Source of the DNA: Tubulanus polymorphus
Taxonomy: Eukaryota > Nemertea > Palaeonemertea > Tubulaniformes > Tubulanidae
Reading direction: 5' to 3'
Length of the DNA: 64,000 nucleotides
Assembly: GCF_964204645.1 (NCBI RefSeq)
Contig: NC_134031.1
Location: 1,836,001-1,900,000 of the forward strand
The position numbers and the translations under genes are program-made. This document shows positions 1 to 12,385 of this stretch, piece by piece. How positions within the stretch are numbered: position 1 is the first letter of the stretch; every line of letters starts with the position of its first letter. The notes under the pieces were generated by a model. The model was not told where the DNA came from. It worked only from the letters and a program-made list of their open reading frames with translations, and made no database searches.

Positions 1-3000
1 TCGATCCGTCGCCGCTGAGAGGTTTAAGTACGACCGATGAATTTGAATCTTTGACGCGAAAACTCGAAAAAGATTTGAATGAACGGGATGCGCAATCAGC
101 GATTGAGGGTAAACTTTTAAATTCAGAATTTCTTCTCTTGTTCAGTTTCGTCGAAAAGTTCGTTCTTTTTAGAAACTTTTCTGCTTTTTCGATTCGGAAT
201 TTCTCTGCATTAAGAATATTTCATTCTCTTGCCCACCAGACCCCTTGTCTATGACCTTGCCTTGAAGAAGTCCTTGTGCATTTCGTGCGTTTGAATATTT
301 CAATTTTTGAATATTTCAGTGGATTTGAATTCTGCAGCGACTGAAGTTGAAAATACAAATTCTTCATCGCCTGAGGAATTGGAAGTAGCGCAGGATGCTT
401 GCCTCGATTACGCCTCCGGTAGCCCAACAGAGGGTGCCACTGCTGACAAACAGTCAGCATTTCCGACACGAAATCGTCGCCGTTCTGACCCGGTACCACC
501 GCAGGTATCGCCGGCCATCGCCTGGGCAACGAAAGACGAAGGTTACATTTTACGAGCCGTCGAGAAATTACGTGACTCGGCGAACTCGCTGTCTCAGAAT
601 ATCTTCGGCGGAGATAGTGAGACGAACCGGGACGAGGATGCTGCGCGTGACGACGCATCCGGGAGTTTTAAAGGCAATAAATTAGGATTGGACGATATGA
701 TGGGTTGGTCATCAGCGCCGCTGGACACCGGTTCTTCATCCGCGCAGAGTTTACAAACTGAGAATGAACCGATTGATTCAAATAGTCTCGAGCAAACTTT
801 ATCATTATCCAATAGTCAAGATCACCCCAACACGGGTAAGTTCTGAAGTTGTTCACCAGGGGGCATTGATGTGAAGGGACCCTGTCAAGCATACAAGGTG
901 TCCCTGGACCCCAAGTTTCCTAGTGCGTTATTGCGCTAACACCTTCTCTTAATGTGTGTATAATGAATTAATGACCCCTAATTTCTCGTTAAAGATGAAA
1001 GTTATAATACACTGTTGAAAGATTACGCGACGCCATCAATTACGATACCAGCTCCAACAATTAGCAGCGTTATCGAAAACCTGACGGCAAACTCGCCAAC
1101 CGGGTCTGCAAAATCAATTCCCAAAAATAAAGTAAGATCTTCTGATTTCGTTTTGAGAATGTTGTATAATCCGATCCTCGAATGACAGAGATTCGAACCT
1201 GACGGCATCGAGAGACCATGTTACCCGCTCATTCGGGCTAATCAGACAGAGATTCGAACCTGATGCCATCGGGTTTGAATTCCTGCCAGGTTGGATGTAT
1301 AATCCAGGATCCAGTTTCACAGTTGTGGGTTGAAATCTGACTCGTTGAAAATGAACTGATTCTAACTCATTGAGTTAATATTTAACTCAGATATATAAGT
1401 AGCTATTTTAGCAGTCTTATGGGTAGACCCATGCGCCACTGGACCCAAAGACCCAAAATTAGATGGAATAATTGATATAATATGATATTACATATGATAT
1501 TAAACTTTGTTATGTTCCTGATGGATGGAATCTGGTAGGCCTACTACTAGAGTTAGTGCTAGTTCTCCACCTACAGATGGTTAAATTATTCAAGTCATTT
1601 TCAAATATTTTTCAAATTTTAACTAGAGAACTGTGGCACTAGAATAATCAAAATGTGTTGAATTACTTAATCCAGATTACTGAGTGCAAATGAGATGACA
1701 TTATAAACATGTAACATTTTGTATTTTAAGTATGTACACATATAGATTTTATCCAACACTCCTTATGCTGATCACAAAAACTTGGGAATTTTGAAGTTAT
1801 GTAACAGTTGGAACAATGCACCCATGTGTACATACTTTCTGGGCAGCATCTAATCAAAAGATCAGATAACCAAAACCGTATAGACCCGAGAGATCACAAA
1901 TTCAGATACGATTGAATGATTTTATTGTAGCCGAATGCACAAATCAATGAAAATCCGGCCGATTTTGAGGTGATCCCATTTTCGGCCTCAATCACATCTC
2001 ACAATGCTGAACCAGTAAGTTTAAACCAGTAAATTTGATAATCGCCCAGCTGAATATTCTGTTTTAATTTGCTATTGATCTGCGGTAAAATACCGGTAGT
2101 TGACCTATCTATAGGTAGACTTCGGTCAGTTTCTTACGCTTGACTCCTATTAGAATGTATGTTCTATTTTTCTGACCACTTCTCCATAAGCCATGTTCAC
2201 ATTTCATTATTAGAATGAACCAAGTGTCCGTTCATGGATATATATGTTAACTAGATCTATTTTGTAATGTAGTTTATACGTCCATGGTCCGTTCAAGGTA
2301 TTGGCTAAATTATAACGGAGTATAGCGATAGTGTGAATGTGGCTAGAGTATCTAGGAATTCTAGTATTCGGACTAACTACTATTGACCATTATTTTGTTG
2401 AATGTGGACATTTACAGTAATCAATGAGTGTTTAATTTACTGTTTTTGAACAGGACAGAGTCTTCGTCTCTGAAGTATGATTTTGCTTTTCGATTCACTG
2501 CTAGTTTTATTTTACATCGATCAATTTTTTTCGAATATTAGCTTGCTTGAATTGAGAAATAGCGCTTGCTACAATAATTAGATATCTGTGCATATCCACG
2601 CATGATATTGTTTATTCAATCACGTAGGCTAATTCATACACGTGTCTCAACCTTTTTCTGTAAATTTTTAGAGAGATTGACTCTTATCGAAGTCTTATCA
2701 AATCACAGGGGCCTGACGCAGAGTTTCTTACCCCAGTATCCTTAGTATCATGTTTACCCCTGTCAGACCCCTGTGATCAAAACTTTGGACCTCAGCTAGG
2801 TCAAGTAATCGTGAACTTTGAATGCGTGCTTGGCTCGGACATCACAAACTAGTAAACAGTACACTATCGTATAGCATAAGCTTCTACCACTGCCTTGTAT
2901 AGTGATAGTAGATTCATATTCATTTATCGAAATATTTCTCTTTATTTCCTTCAAGTATTTAGTTGTTTTTCGTGGTGTGTTTATTGTAGAGTATTCAAGC

Positions 3001-5438
3001 CTTCATGTCAGTATTAGGAGAGATTTGTAATGAGAAAGGTTTGGACGTACAGAATTACCAGTGTAGAGGATGCTCTAAACCAATAGGAATGAGTGAGTAT
3101 GGTAGACAAATCAACCAAAATCAGCTTAAATCTTTTTCTATACCCCCGACCTGCTGATTGCTACTACAATGGACTCCGTTTACTGCTGAGTCAGTTACCT
3201 CTGATGATCATGTACCCTGGACAATATATTAGAAATTTTGCTACTCCAATCCACGGTGGTAACGATCCATCCCTGCTCCGACTGGCCCAGTATTTGAGCA
3301 ACTGAGAACGACTTTTACAAATACCGTATTTAATTTATTGTTGGTGTATTATTTTTCAGTTTATGGTTCGTATAGGGTTTGTCGTTACGATGGTTTTTAC
3401 TACTGCACTGAATGTCACAAAAATGACGAATATTACATACCTTCGAGGATAGCGCATAACTGGGATTTCAGGAAATTCAAAGGTGAAAAATTCTCCACAA
3501 AACACTCCAAGTTGCTTAACAGTTGCTTAACGTTAACCATCAGGGGCTACAGTATGACAACTATCCACTGGTTAACTCTAACCAACTCTTTAGCATTTTG
3601 CCCCTGATAGATACCTGTGTTACAATGAAATTGTGCTTACAATGAAATCTGAATTGTCCCTTATGTCGTCTGTCCATTGTATGCTTCAATCTACTTTTGA
3701 GCAGCTTTTGACCTCTTTAATGTTTTAACTGGGTCCTGATGGATAATATCGCGGAAATCATTTTGCGAAGTTTCCGTAATTTGGCGCGTCACGTCGTTTT
3801 CCAGTTTCGAAAGACAGTAAATGTTTCTTACTTCAAATACAAGAAGAACCGATGTTGAATATTGAAGAAATTAATCCGAAACTTTACAGTCACGTCGAAG
3901 AAATGAACGAACTGAAGGTAATCATCAATCAGCGAGTTCCGAATCGACACGGCTTAACGGTCTGAAAACATCGAAAAACGGATTGAAATTTTGGAATTTT
4001 TTTTCAGGCATTACGCGAACAACTGATGTCATTGAAAGCGTATTTATTCACGTGTCAACAATCAGTAGCGGACGAACTGAGGAAAAAAATTTGGCCGAAA
4101 GAATATCTGTATGATAACGCGCACTTGTATTCACTGTGTGTAAGTCTTACTTTCAACTCTACTGTATAATTAATTATCCTTTTTGCGCGTCAAATATGCC
4201 TTTAATTGTTTAGAAATTGATTATGTATTCTCTTGCATAGATGAATGAAAATTAAATTGGTTTACAGTCTAAATTGGTTAAGTCCTTATAGCTGGAATCG
4301 TCATTTATTTGACGACTTATCCAAATAATGACCTAGGCTTCGTAGATTGAGCTAGAAATACAAATTGAGACTGAAAATTAGTGATGACTTATATAATAAT
4401 GAATGGAGTTTGACTGTCATGTCATATTTGTGTCAAATTCACCAAATTTTCACAATTGCTTTGATCTTCATTCGAAATAGGATTTAATACAAGTTCATTC
4501 GGGACAGTTGGCGATTTTACTGAAAAAGATCATCCGTTTCGCCAGTAAACACGTCTACGAATGTCGTCTGTGCAGCCAGAAAGGATTCTATTGCGAAATC
4601 TGTGATATACCGAAAGTGATTTATCCGTTCGAGTTCGATACAACTACAAAGGTCAGAATTAGCGCAAAATACTCGTCTCAAAGTCAGAAACCTTGGTCTC
4701 TAGTTCATTTTCAATTAAATTACTATTCTCTATCTAAAATTACTCCCCATCAGGGCCCAGTTTCACGAAAAGGTTTAACTAAAATGTTTGGTGTAATTGT
4801 TATTGGTTACTTCATGTTTCTAATGAGGACAACAATTCAAACTTAACTATTTAAAGCTTAAACCTTTTCGTGAAACTGGGCCCAGTGGTGAAAGCAACCA
4901 CACCTAATCAAGGTGGCCACTCACCTAGAAAACTCAGGAAATTACGAAAATCTAGAAAAAAAATCAGGGAACGAAAAGCAACAAATTTTACTAAAAACCT
5001 AGAAAACTCAGGGAATTTGGATAATGTTATTGACAATGTATTTCTTTATCAATACTTGATTCAATGAAGAATGATAAAATTGTAACATTTTAAACTTAGA
5101 AATTTTTCCGATTCACTCAGGGAATTTTGTGTTATCACGTGGAAAAATAGGGAAAACCCACGGGATATGTGAATGAGCTGAAAGTGGCGCCACCCTACTA
5201 ATGGAAAAGTTAGGAATTCTGGTCGACCGTAAATCAGATTTTTGTTTTTCCGCAGTGTACGAGATGTAAATCAGTATTTCACCGCGATTGTAAAGATGAT
5301 TTGAAACCGTGTCCGAAATGTGAACGATGGCGAACGCGACAGAACAGCCTGATTGGAAATACCGTCGTTACGACGCCCGAAATTTCAGACTTTGCTTTTC
5401 GTCCGAATTTCAACGAATCCGAGAACGGTTCAACGTGA
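1..5438 (+). CDS. Rubicon-homology (RH) zinc-domain protein, 3' part (Rubicon/PLEKHM/DEF8 superfamily)
   Basis: Ten exons join in frame: 3-108, 320-835, 995-1131, 1931-2014, 2990-3092, 3360-3482, 3805-3917, 4008-4139, 4481-4651 and 5256-5438. All introns are GT-AG, giving 555 codons and a TGA; the gene starts off the left edge. The N-terminal 280 residues are acidic and Ser-rich without a domain I recognise. From about residue 290 comes an RH domain with Cys/His pairs in order: CRGC, YYCTECH, an IPSRIAHNWDF segment, CRLC, CEIC, CTRC, FHRDC and CPKC. The segment around YPFEFDTTTKC resembles PLEKHM1, and FHRDC..CPKC resembles DEF8. Known family biology is that RH domains bind Rab7 on late endosomes and autophagosomes. 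Which paralog this is depends on the missing N-terminus (RUN or PH domain). Family confidence is high, paralog confidence low. Confidence 0.85.
1160..1262 (-). mobile_element. tRNA-derived SINE-like trace
   Basis: In the intron after exon 3 of the RH-domain gene, the minus strand carries GGTTCGAATCTCTGTC twice, at about 1186-1201 and 1244-1260. These match a pol III B box (GGTTCRANNCC-like). An AGCCCGAATGAGCGGGT segment between them looks like a D-arm/A box. No complete cloverleaf can be folded, so this is read as a SINE relic and not a tRNA gene. Confidence 0.4.
1303..1385 (+). repeat. Partial copy of the CCAGTTCCACAGTT foldback family
   Basis: The stretch begins ATCCAGTTTCACAGTTGTG and continues with GTTGAAAATGAACTGATT and GAGTTAA words. 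The same order is seen in the complete foldback copy at 39012-39123. No right arm is recognisable here. Confidence 0.5.
2702..2776. repeat. Short foldback
   Basis: ATCACAGGGG(C)CTGAC on the left is matched by GTCAG(A)CCCCTGTGAT on the right, with about 43 bp between. It lies in the intron before the first RH-domain exon. Confidence 0.5.
3556..3582 (-). repeat. Dispersed repeat, reverse copy
   Basis: On the minus strand this reads GTTAGAGTTAACCAGTGGAT followed by AGTTGTC. The same word occurs twice on the plus strand near 38.97 and 39.13 kb, flanking another foldback. It lies in an intron of the RH-domain gene. Confidence 0.55.
4753..4883. mobile_element. 131-bp MITE-like foldback element
   Basis: Perfect 25-bp terminal inverted repeats at 4753-4777 and 4859-4883 begin GGGCCCAGTTTCACGAAAAG. 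The centre is about 80 bp of AT-rich sequence with no coding potential. No clear target-site duplication is seen at the ends. It sits in the last intron of the RH-domain gene. Confidence 0.8.
4911..5196. mobile_element. GGTGGCCAC-bounded interspersed repeat, copy 1
   Basis: The left end is AGGTGGCCACTCACC and the right end AAGTGGCGCCACCCT, so the termini are imperfect inverted repeats. The interior has repeated CTCAGGGAA and AAAACTCAGG words plus a TTTATCAATACTTGATTCAA motif. It is homologous to copies at 32736-32965 and 55884-56110. It is non-coding; a 65-codon ORF across it is not credible. Confidence 0.75.
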
Positions 5439-6201
5439 AATTTCTGTGAGAATATTCAAGGAAAACAAAGATAGTCCAGACAGCTGATTGATTATAAGGG
5501 TTACGTGATATTAAGTTAACTTATTGATTAATGGAAATCTCCAATTTTCTTTTGCGTTCAGAGGGGGAAAAGGGTCTGGGGTAGGAGGTTTTAGTGCGGT
5601 ACAAACCCCTAACCTCAGAGCTGCTATCTGCTTTAGTTTTAGAGGCATTTCTCTAAAGGTTACGAGATTAATGGGAAGTTAAAACTATTTTCAAAAAACA
5701 AGCGTAATAGATATTTTTATGTGTAAAATATGTCATAATTAATCTTTTAATATATGAAGTGGCCAGTTGTCATCAACGAACTAAGCTTATTTTTAGTTGG
5801 TGATTGTACACAGTTCAGTAAGTCTCTTAATGTAACTGATGTACTGTAAGAATGTTGTTATACTCGACTAATAAAAATTCTGAGAATTTTTAGATGAAAT
5901 AAAGGGTACATTTAGTTTACACAACTGTTCTTTTTCTGATTATTCGGTATTCTGATTCTCAAGACTTTGTTCGTTAGTCAGTTTTATTGGTGTATTAGAA
6001 ATCAATGGCCCGAAAATTAATGTCCAGAAGAACCACTTGTGGCAAGTGATGATAGACTGGTTATTTTGACTGGGGACTAGTCTAAATAGGAACGCGGTTT
6101 TCATGGAATATTGAGGGCTCGAACTTGATGCCAAATCAACCACCTGCGGCGCGTGAGGATTTCAATAACAGCTACATCTTCGACGCAACAATCCGGAGAA
6201 A
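5439..6201 (+). other. RH-gene 3' UTR and intergenic spacer to SZRD1
   Basis: The 3' UTR runs to the poly(A) signal near 5870. About 300 bp then separate it from the SZRD1 start codon. No ORF with family similarity and no repeat family is seen here. Confidence 0.6.
5870..5875 (+). terminator. Poly(A) signal AATAAA of the RH-domain gene
   Basis: A canonical hexamer lies 432 bp after the stop. It is followed by a T-rich stretch and a second AATAAA-like AAATAAAG about 25 bp on. The context AATAAAAATTCTGAG is identical to that at the RAB14 3' end. Confidence 0.65.
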
Positions 6202-6210
6202 ATGGCGGAC
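6199..6210 (+). promoter_or_regulatory. YY1-type AAAATGGCGGAC site overlapping the SZRD1 start codon
   Basis: The sequence matches the AANATGGCGGC YY1 consensus, and its ATG is the predicted start. YY1 sites at the 5' end of the first coding exon are common in animal housekeeping genes. Function here is inferred. Confidence 0.4.
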
Positions 6211-7793
6211 ATGGCGAATTCCGATGAATCTTTTCAGCAGAATTCAGCTGATATTTGCTGCACAAACGGTGTTGATCTGGATAGTTGGGAGGATATCGTT
6301 GATTCAGGGGTGCGTAGGAATACATGAACGACATTTTTGAACTTGAAATACAGTCATTTGATCGTCCTTCCTCTCAAAGAACCAAACATTTCTGGATCTT
6401 TCTTCCGAGACAAAAATCTTCAAAATTATCAATCCAATTATAAAAATTGACCAAAAAGGTGAAACTAAATAGATTGATATAGAGTCCAGTAAGAGCTAAT
6501 AAGCAAATAGATTCAATCAATGGATTTCAATGTAATTTGGGCTACCAAAACTTTTCGCCAACATTCTGTCCTTTACTCCTCCTCGTGACGTGAGTGGAGC
6601 GAGGCTATATATAATGTATCTCATTCAGGAACTCGATAAAAGAATTGAACAATTGAAAGTAAGCAATGAACGCAATTGTAACGATGGTGAAGAAGATGAA
6701 AGTTTTCCACGGTATGTTTGTGTGTTTTATGTGGAACGGAAATTTAGTAAAATACTTATGGGGGTCGGGAATGAGTGGGCAGTCTGTGAACCCAGGCATA
6801 GTAAGCGTAGCAAAAGATATAATCTGGGTGGTAAACTTCATCAGCGTCAAAAATTGTTCATTTCTCCCTATTTACACAATGCTTTAGATGTTGTATGTAG
6901 ATGTTTGTGATGTTACAGCGAACCCGTGATGAAAGGAGCGGCGCCAATTTTACTACAAGAAGAAAATAATCGAACTCCATATCAACCGCAGATAAAGTTA
7001 TTACGTCGAAAATCGGGAGACAACGGACGCAATCAGCAAAATAATGAGTACGTATCGACGACCTTTTTATCGCCCGAAGAATGATTGAATCAAGGCTCGT
7101 GATGAACTGTAGGAAATTGCTGGTTTATATCGATATTGAGTTTGTTAATGAATTCGAGACATTGAAATGAGTCGGGATTTTGAGTTTGATTTCTTAAATG
7201 TTGTTGTTCGTATTTCAGGGCCAAAACGAAACCCGTGAAATCATTAGCCGAACGTCAAGAGGAATACGCAAAAGTGAGGGAAAGAATATTTGGTTCAGAC
7301 AACAGCAGCAGCAGCAGCGGCAGCGGTGGTACTAGCAGCAGTTCCAATACTACAAATACTGATACACCATCGACCAATAAGTAAGCGTATTTAAACCATC
7401 TCAAATGACCCGACTTTAACTTAGTTGATTTCATTTGTATTGTTATATTGCATCCAGGTGAATTTGAATCCGGTTCCACAAATTTGTTGGTTTGATATGA
7501 CTCTGAACCCGGTTCCAACTGTGGATTTAATTTGACTGGACCCAGTTCCACAGTTGTGTGGGTTTATTGTGACTCTAAACCCGGTTCAAAAGTTCGACTC
7601 TTGACCCAGTTCCACGGGCTAACTCTTTATGTCCCAATTCAACAGATGATCGTGTAAAATGTATAAATGTTTATGATTTCGTATTTATTCTAGGCCGCAG
7701 AAATCTGTAGTTGTAAGTGTAAATACGGCCAAGAAAGCTACAGTCAGCGCCAGTACTGGACGTGTACAAATACAAGGAGGAAAGAAGAGATAG
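6202..7793 (+). CDS. SZRD1: SUZ RNA-binding domain-containing protein 1
   Basis: Five exons (6202-6309, 6629-6711, 6919-7047, 7219-7380, 7694-7793) join in frame to 193 codons plus TAG. The start is the first ATG, in context AAAATGG. The N-terminus contains SWEDIVDSGELDKRIEQLK, matching the SWEEAADSGEIDRRLEKKL-type opening of vertebrate SZRD1. The SUZ domain (about residues 75-132) shows YQPQIKLLRRKSG and PVKSLAERQEEYAKVRERIF. The family domain binds RNA and is shared with ataxin-2/poly(A)-related proteins. After it comes a Ser/Gly/Thr linker (about 134-160) longer than in vertebrates. The basic C-terminus ends GGKKR, where vertebrate SZRD1 ends in a QRR-type basic tail. The protein is about 40 residues longer than human SZRD1, mainly because of the linker and acidic stretch. 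Confidence 0.9.
7455..7615 (+). repeat. Degenerate tandem repeat of the CAGTTCCACAGTTGTG family
   Basis: About four diverged units of roughly 40 bp, built on CCAGTTCCACAGTTGTGTGG followed by TTTAATTTGACTCTG. They lie in the last intron of SZRD1. Related arrays occur at 13262-13470, 17385-17540 and 53825-53885. Confidence 0.65.
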
Positions 7794-8028
7794 TAAAACT
7801 AACTCATCACTCACTCGTGTGTGCGATTCGTTGATTTAACTGAACAGACAGGAAGAGAATGTATGACTGAACTATGAAAGCTACAGGCTGTGATGGTTTC
7901 TATGCTGTGTTAAGTCATTACTATTTTTATGAACCCCTGTTTGTAGAGACAAGCGGATAGTGTCGAGCCGTGTCCCGTCGGAGTGAACACAACAGGCACA
8001 CCTTATTGGTGCTATATCGCGTACACCA

Positions 8029-8215
8029 TGTATGGAAGCATCGGGCACACCGTGTATCAGATGACACCGATTTTGGTACTTGTATCAAAGTATCGGGCAC
8101 ACCGTTTGTGTACCGGATGCACTGTGTTCTCTGCGTATCATCAATGTGTGTGGCACACTGTGTATCAGATTGGCCATTGTTGGTAGATGTTTCGGGCGCA
8201 CCATCAGGTGCTTGC
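8029..8215 (+). repeat. Degenerate repeats with core TATCGGGCACACCGTGTAT
   Basis: The words ATCGGGCACACCGTGTATCAG, ATCGGGCACACCGTTTGTGT, GTGGCACACTGTGTATCAGA and TTTCGGGCGCACCATCAGG follow one another at irregular 40-70 bp spacing. They create a 140-codon ORF (7970-8392) that I do not accept as a gene. Confidence 0.5.
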
Positions 8216-9607
8216 GCGTCAAGTACGAGAGAATATTTCGATTACACCGCGACAGTGTGCGCCACGTGTGCTTTGATGAAGATGATGTATGAAGTCAGGA
8301 GTGGCACGGGTCGGTTGCATCGTCATGATTTACCTACAAGAGACGTGACAGTGCGCCCGGATCCACCGCTTTGTTTTAATCGTCTGTGCTAAGAGTATTG
8401 TAGGCTGAAGAATACGTATGACTTGAAATGAGAGATATTGTGGAGGGGTAGAGCTTTGTATTCAAGGGTGAAATGAGATTAGATACTTGATATGTGTTAA
8501 TGTGTACTACTGTTATATGAGCAGCAATGATTATTTCGTATTGAATATTTTAATTAACGCGACTGATGGTTCACGTTTCATATCGCATTCAGGAATAGTC
8601 TTGATTAGATTATCAGGTATCAATAATCATGATGATATGAAACTGTATCCCCGAGCCATGTACTCCGAGTAATTAGAAAAAAGGCCTAAAGTAATGTTAA
8701 TATATGAGATAGACACAGCCTTGATTAATTCCAATTCCAAGTATTAGAAACAGTCACCAATGTTAATATCTTTGGCAATCTTACTTAAATGTACATAAAC
8801 AGAGTTTAATACGAGTTGATCAGATTAATGTGTCCATCACCATGATGGATGATTTTATCTGGGCTCAAAAAGGTTTTACACTTTAATCGAATTTCTTCGT
8901 TAATTCAGTTAAATCGATTTTGGAGTTAGTCCGGTACCGGTCGGGTTGTATATAAGTGCGCCACGAAGCATTTTGAGGCTTTGAACTAGCTGTGGTGGCA
9001 CCTCGAGAGGCCACAGTATTCAGTGGCCGTGTTCGACACCCGACAAGATTTTGAACACGAGAATCAGAACTTTGAACGGATCATCGAACCTTTGATTGAT
9101 CAGTTACATAATTGATTAATGAGATAGCGATCTGTTGAGACCGACTGTTGACCCGTATCAGAAATCAGTACTGTCTCTCTCTCCTGTCTCTCTCTCCCAA
9201 CTCTTAACGTATTGAATTGATTTATTGTCAAATATGAATATGTATATGTATATATGTATGTCTGCTGATTTCATATCAATATTAGCTGTTTAGATAGCCG
9301 TCTGTTTGTTCCTCTGTGCACCTGCTCTCAGTCAGCGACAACTCCGATCTAACCACAACCTACGACGACCGTGTTTTTACGTGTTCGGTCTTTTAGTAGT
9401 AATTTCCTGTGTGCGGTTGATCTGGAAAATCTTGTTCGTTTTAACGAACTGGTGACAAAATAGAAAATCCCTCACCAAGAAAAAAATGGATTCCAAAATA
9501 TTTCCTTGATCTATTCAACTTTGCGATTCAGGAATTCGATATTCTCGCTCTTCGTTCTTATTGTGGGATTTTATACCATTAATGTTACGACATGGACTCA
9601 TTAGTGT

Positions 9608-9662
9608 TTTAAACGAACTGATTTTCTGGTCCTTTGAAGATTTCGTTGAATATCTGTGGACC
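9608..9662 (+). repeat. TAACGAAC dispersed repeat, copy 1
   Basis: AAACGAACTGATTTTCTGGT followed by CCTTTGAAGATTTCGTTG. It matches a plus-strand copy at 55425-55475 and a reverse copy at 38010-38065. A relative of its tail, CCGTTGTAACAAGGTTTTCC, follows at about 9781. Confidence 0.5.
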
Positions 9663-10440
9663 ATTTAGTTTGGTTCGGCTGTAATTGCAATACTTTGACG
9701 AAAATGGCGAAATCACCAGAGAACGACTCCCCGACTGGTATCGGGTTTTAGCTGTTTTTCTGTTAGATACATTGTGAAGTCCGTTGTAACAAGGTTTTCC
9801 TGGGTTGAAATTGAATCCGTGTCAATTTAACAATAATTTTGTAAATAAATTCGAGAATGATATTGTTTCACTTGGTAACCTTACCCCCCTCCCCCCTAAC
9901 CCCCTCCCTCCCCACCTCCGTGAACAATACACTGAAAACTGTACATCTGAAGGTTTCTTTTATAATGATATTCGGGATTGAAATTGAATATATATATATA
10001 TATTTTTATGTGAAAGGATTTTACCGGATTGGAAGTCAAATGTCTCTCTCTCCTCTCGCCGTGGTTTATTTAAAATGTATTGAGATTTTATACGATTGTA
10101 GTTCGATGAAGTAAACGATCTACTTTGATGATTATATTTTGTGTGCGACTAAATAATAATTAAAAAAGAAAAACATTTTTGTCAAAACAACGATTTTTTG
10201 TGTATTTTCTTTTCGGTTTTGTATAGATCCAACAGTTTTCAAGTGGAAGGTTTGACTGCGAATTGGCCCCCGAGTCCACCGCATCAATGTCCGGCACCTT
10301 AAGACCAACTTTTAACTTATCACCACTTTGTACCACTGAAACTCCTCCGAACTCAATCAGAATTTGAAATTACTGTGAAATCTGGATCATGAATACAAAT
10401 GAGATGACGATGAGTATAGTTCCAGTTTGACGGACGACGC

Positions 10441-10597
10441 GCGCGTCGCGTCCTGGGTTGCACGGGACCACGCGTACGGGTAACCAGTAACAGCATCACT
10501 GAATTGACGTCAGGGATTGCGACGGATACTTCACAGTTACAACAACATTACCGCCGATACAACTAATAAAAGCGAGAAGTATTGGAAGAATCATCAG
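10441..10597 (+). promoter_or_regulatory. Predicted promoter and 5' UTR exon of the secreted-peptide gene, with consensus CRE
   Basis: A perfect palindromic TGACGTCA (CREB/ATF site) lies at 10505-10512. A GC-richer stretch precedes it. About 85 bp downstream AATCATCAG is followed by GTAAGA at 10598, a strong splice donor. I infer a non-coding first exon spliced to the acceptor at 15405. CREs near the start are typical of peptide-hormone genes, but promoter activity is not proven. Confidence 0.35.
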
Positions 10598-12385
10598 GTA
10601 AGAGACCGAACGGTATTTCTTTGGAACGTGAGAATTTTATTTTTTACTATATATTACACGGGAAATTCTCAGCCTTTTTTATGCAGAAAATAATATATTT
10701 ATTCATTTCCACTAAATATTACAATATATCATTATACATTATAAAAATGAAGTTGAATTAAATATTTCAAAATTAAGCAAAAAAAAAAAATTGAAAATAA
10801 TTTTTGTATGAATAAATATATCCTGTAATATCCTGGGAAAAATATTTCCGAATTTCATAAATTCCCATCGCCGAATTTCATAAATTCCCATCGCGAGTGA
10901 ATTTGTTCATGTTAAAGAGATATTCATAAGATGTTCAATAGTTTCTAAGTAATTCTGTTCAGTATTTTTTGCGCGGCGAAGTGTTTCCCCAGAGGACCGT
11001 TTTAAAATCCTAGTCAATAATTTATAAGATGTACACTTTTCTTTGAAGAACTCTCTTTTTCTCTTTTCCTATATTCCCAAAACACTCTTCGTAGTCATAA
11101 ATGATTAAAGCAATAATTGATACATCGTTTGGACTCAAATCTCATAGGGAAAAAGTGCGCTCTCCTCGCTGTTTCATTGTAAGGTTTTCTCGTACAGACT
11201 ATGGTCTAACAACTCACTATCGCGAACAATAACGTGGCCACTTGTCGTACACGTCAAACTGGTTTGTACCAGAACAATCCAAAACCGACCTATTTGGTCA
11301 TTCTAAAGATTGCGCATCAGTGGTCTGTGGAAAGTTAGTTTGCCGTTTCGACCTGAGGTTAATCTCACAGACTACAGACACATAACGTGATATAAACATG
11401 TTTCAGAAATGACACGACCACAGTTTTGCGTTCGCCTTTTTTTTAAGCTAAAATACTATGTAAGCGTGATAACGAACAGCTGATACGATCACCAATGTCT
11501 GGCAAAAAAGGCAAAAACCTCTTAGAGGACATTTCCGAAATTTCCACATCGACCAAATCCGATTTAACCAACGTTAGAGTTGTTGTTAGAGCTGATGGGT
11601 GGAGATCGGGGGAATTACTTGTTGCGCGTCGAAGAAGTCGGTCGGGATTACGGCCCCTGGGGGTTCTCTCGTCTGTGAGCGACATTAATCTTATCATAAA
11701 TTGACTTTGTCTCATATAAAATTTAAAACCCGAATTTTGCCTCTCGATTTTTCACGTTAGTTCTATAATAAACAAGTGTAATCAGCCGTGATAATTATTC
11801 TTACTCGTTGCACGCGATCAGTCCAGGTATCCACCTATCTCTCGCAGGCGTTCGTGTTTTCTCTAACATCTGATCCTAATTCACTTTCCGCACGATATTC
11901 AACGCCTACCTGAATATAATTTTGTCCAGGGTCGACTTGTCGTGACGATCTCGAGAACGGCGCCTCCACCGTTAGATTATAGTGTTCTGTCACACGAATA
12001 AGAAACATTAAAAATAAAAATAAAAGTCGAATAAAAAAAAAACATTATCAAAAACACTGAACATCGTAAATATCTATAATGACGACGATGAGAGCCCCTT
12101 GAGAAGATGCTTTCACCGCCATTCAACAAATCAATTCCTATTTTTTCAATTTCAATCTTTTATTTGGAATCTGTGTAGAGTGTGGGCACTTGGGAAATTG
12201 TAATCTTTGGAATGTGGGGTTTTCATAATATCAAATCCGACACTCAAGAAGAAACAGTGAAACCTCGCCGGACGCCTTTGTTTTCTTTCTAAGAGTTGGA
12301 TTTTACAACACGGACTCTGAGTGTTTCATCTATGACCCCACAATAGACTTTCATATGATCGAATTTATGATCGAAATAAAACCAC

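Larger units (their letters stand above)
7794..10440 (+). other. Probable long SZRD1 3' UTR and intergenic region
   Basis: No protein family is recognisable. Candidate poly(A) signals include AATAAA at 9844-9849. The stretch holds degenerate repeats around 8.03-8.2 kb, a TAACGAAC-type dispersed repeat near 9.6 kb, CT- and AT-rich microsatellite tracts (9.17-9.2, 9.88-9.91 and 9.99-10.0 kb) and otherwise AT-rich sequence. Confidence 0.45.

Noticed and set aside
1160-1262. A functional tRNA gene
   Set aside because: The B box is present, but no acceptor stem or proper anticodon arm can be formed, and the block is partly duplicated as in a SINE.
7970-8392. A 140-codon ORF with many Cys, His and Val residues
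   Set aside because: It is built from degenerate CGGGCACACCGTGTAT repeats in the SZRD1 3' region, without signal peptide, splice sites or family.
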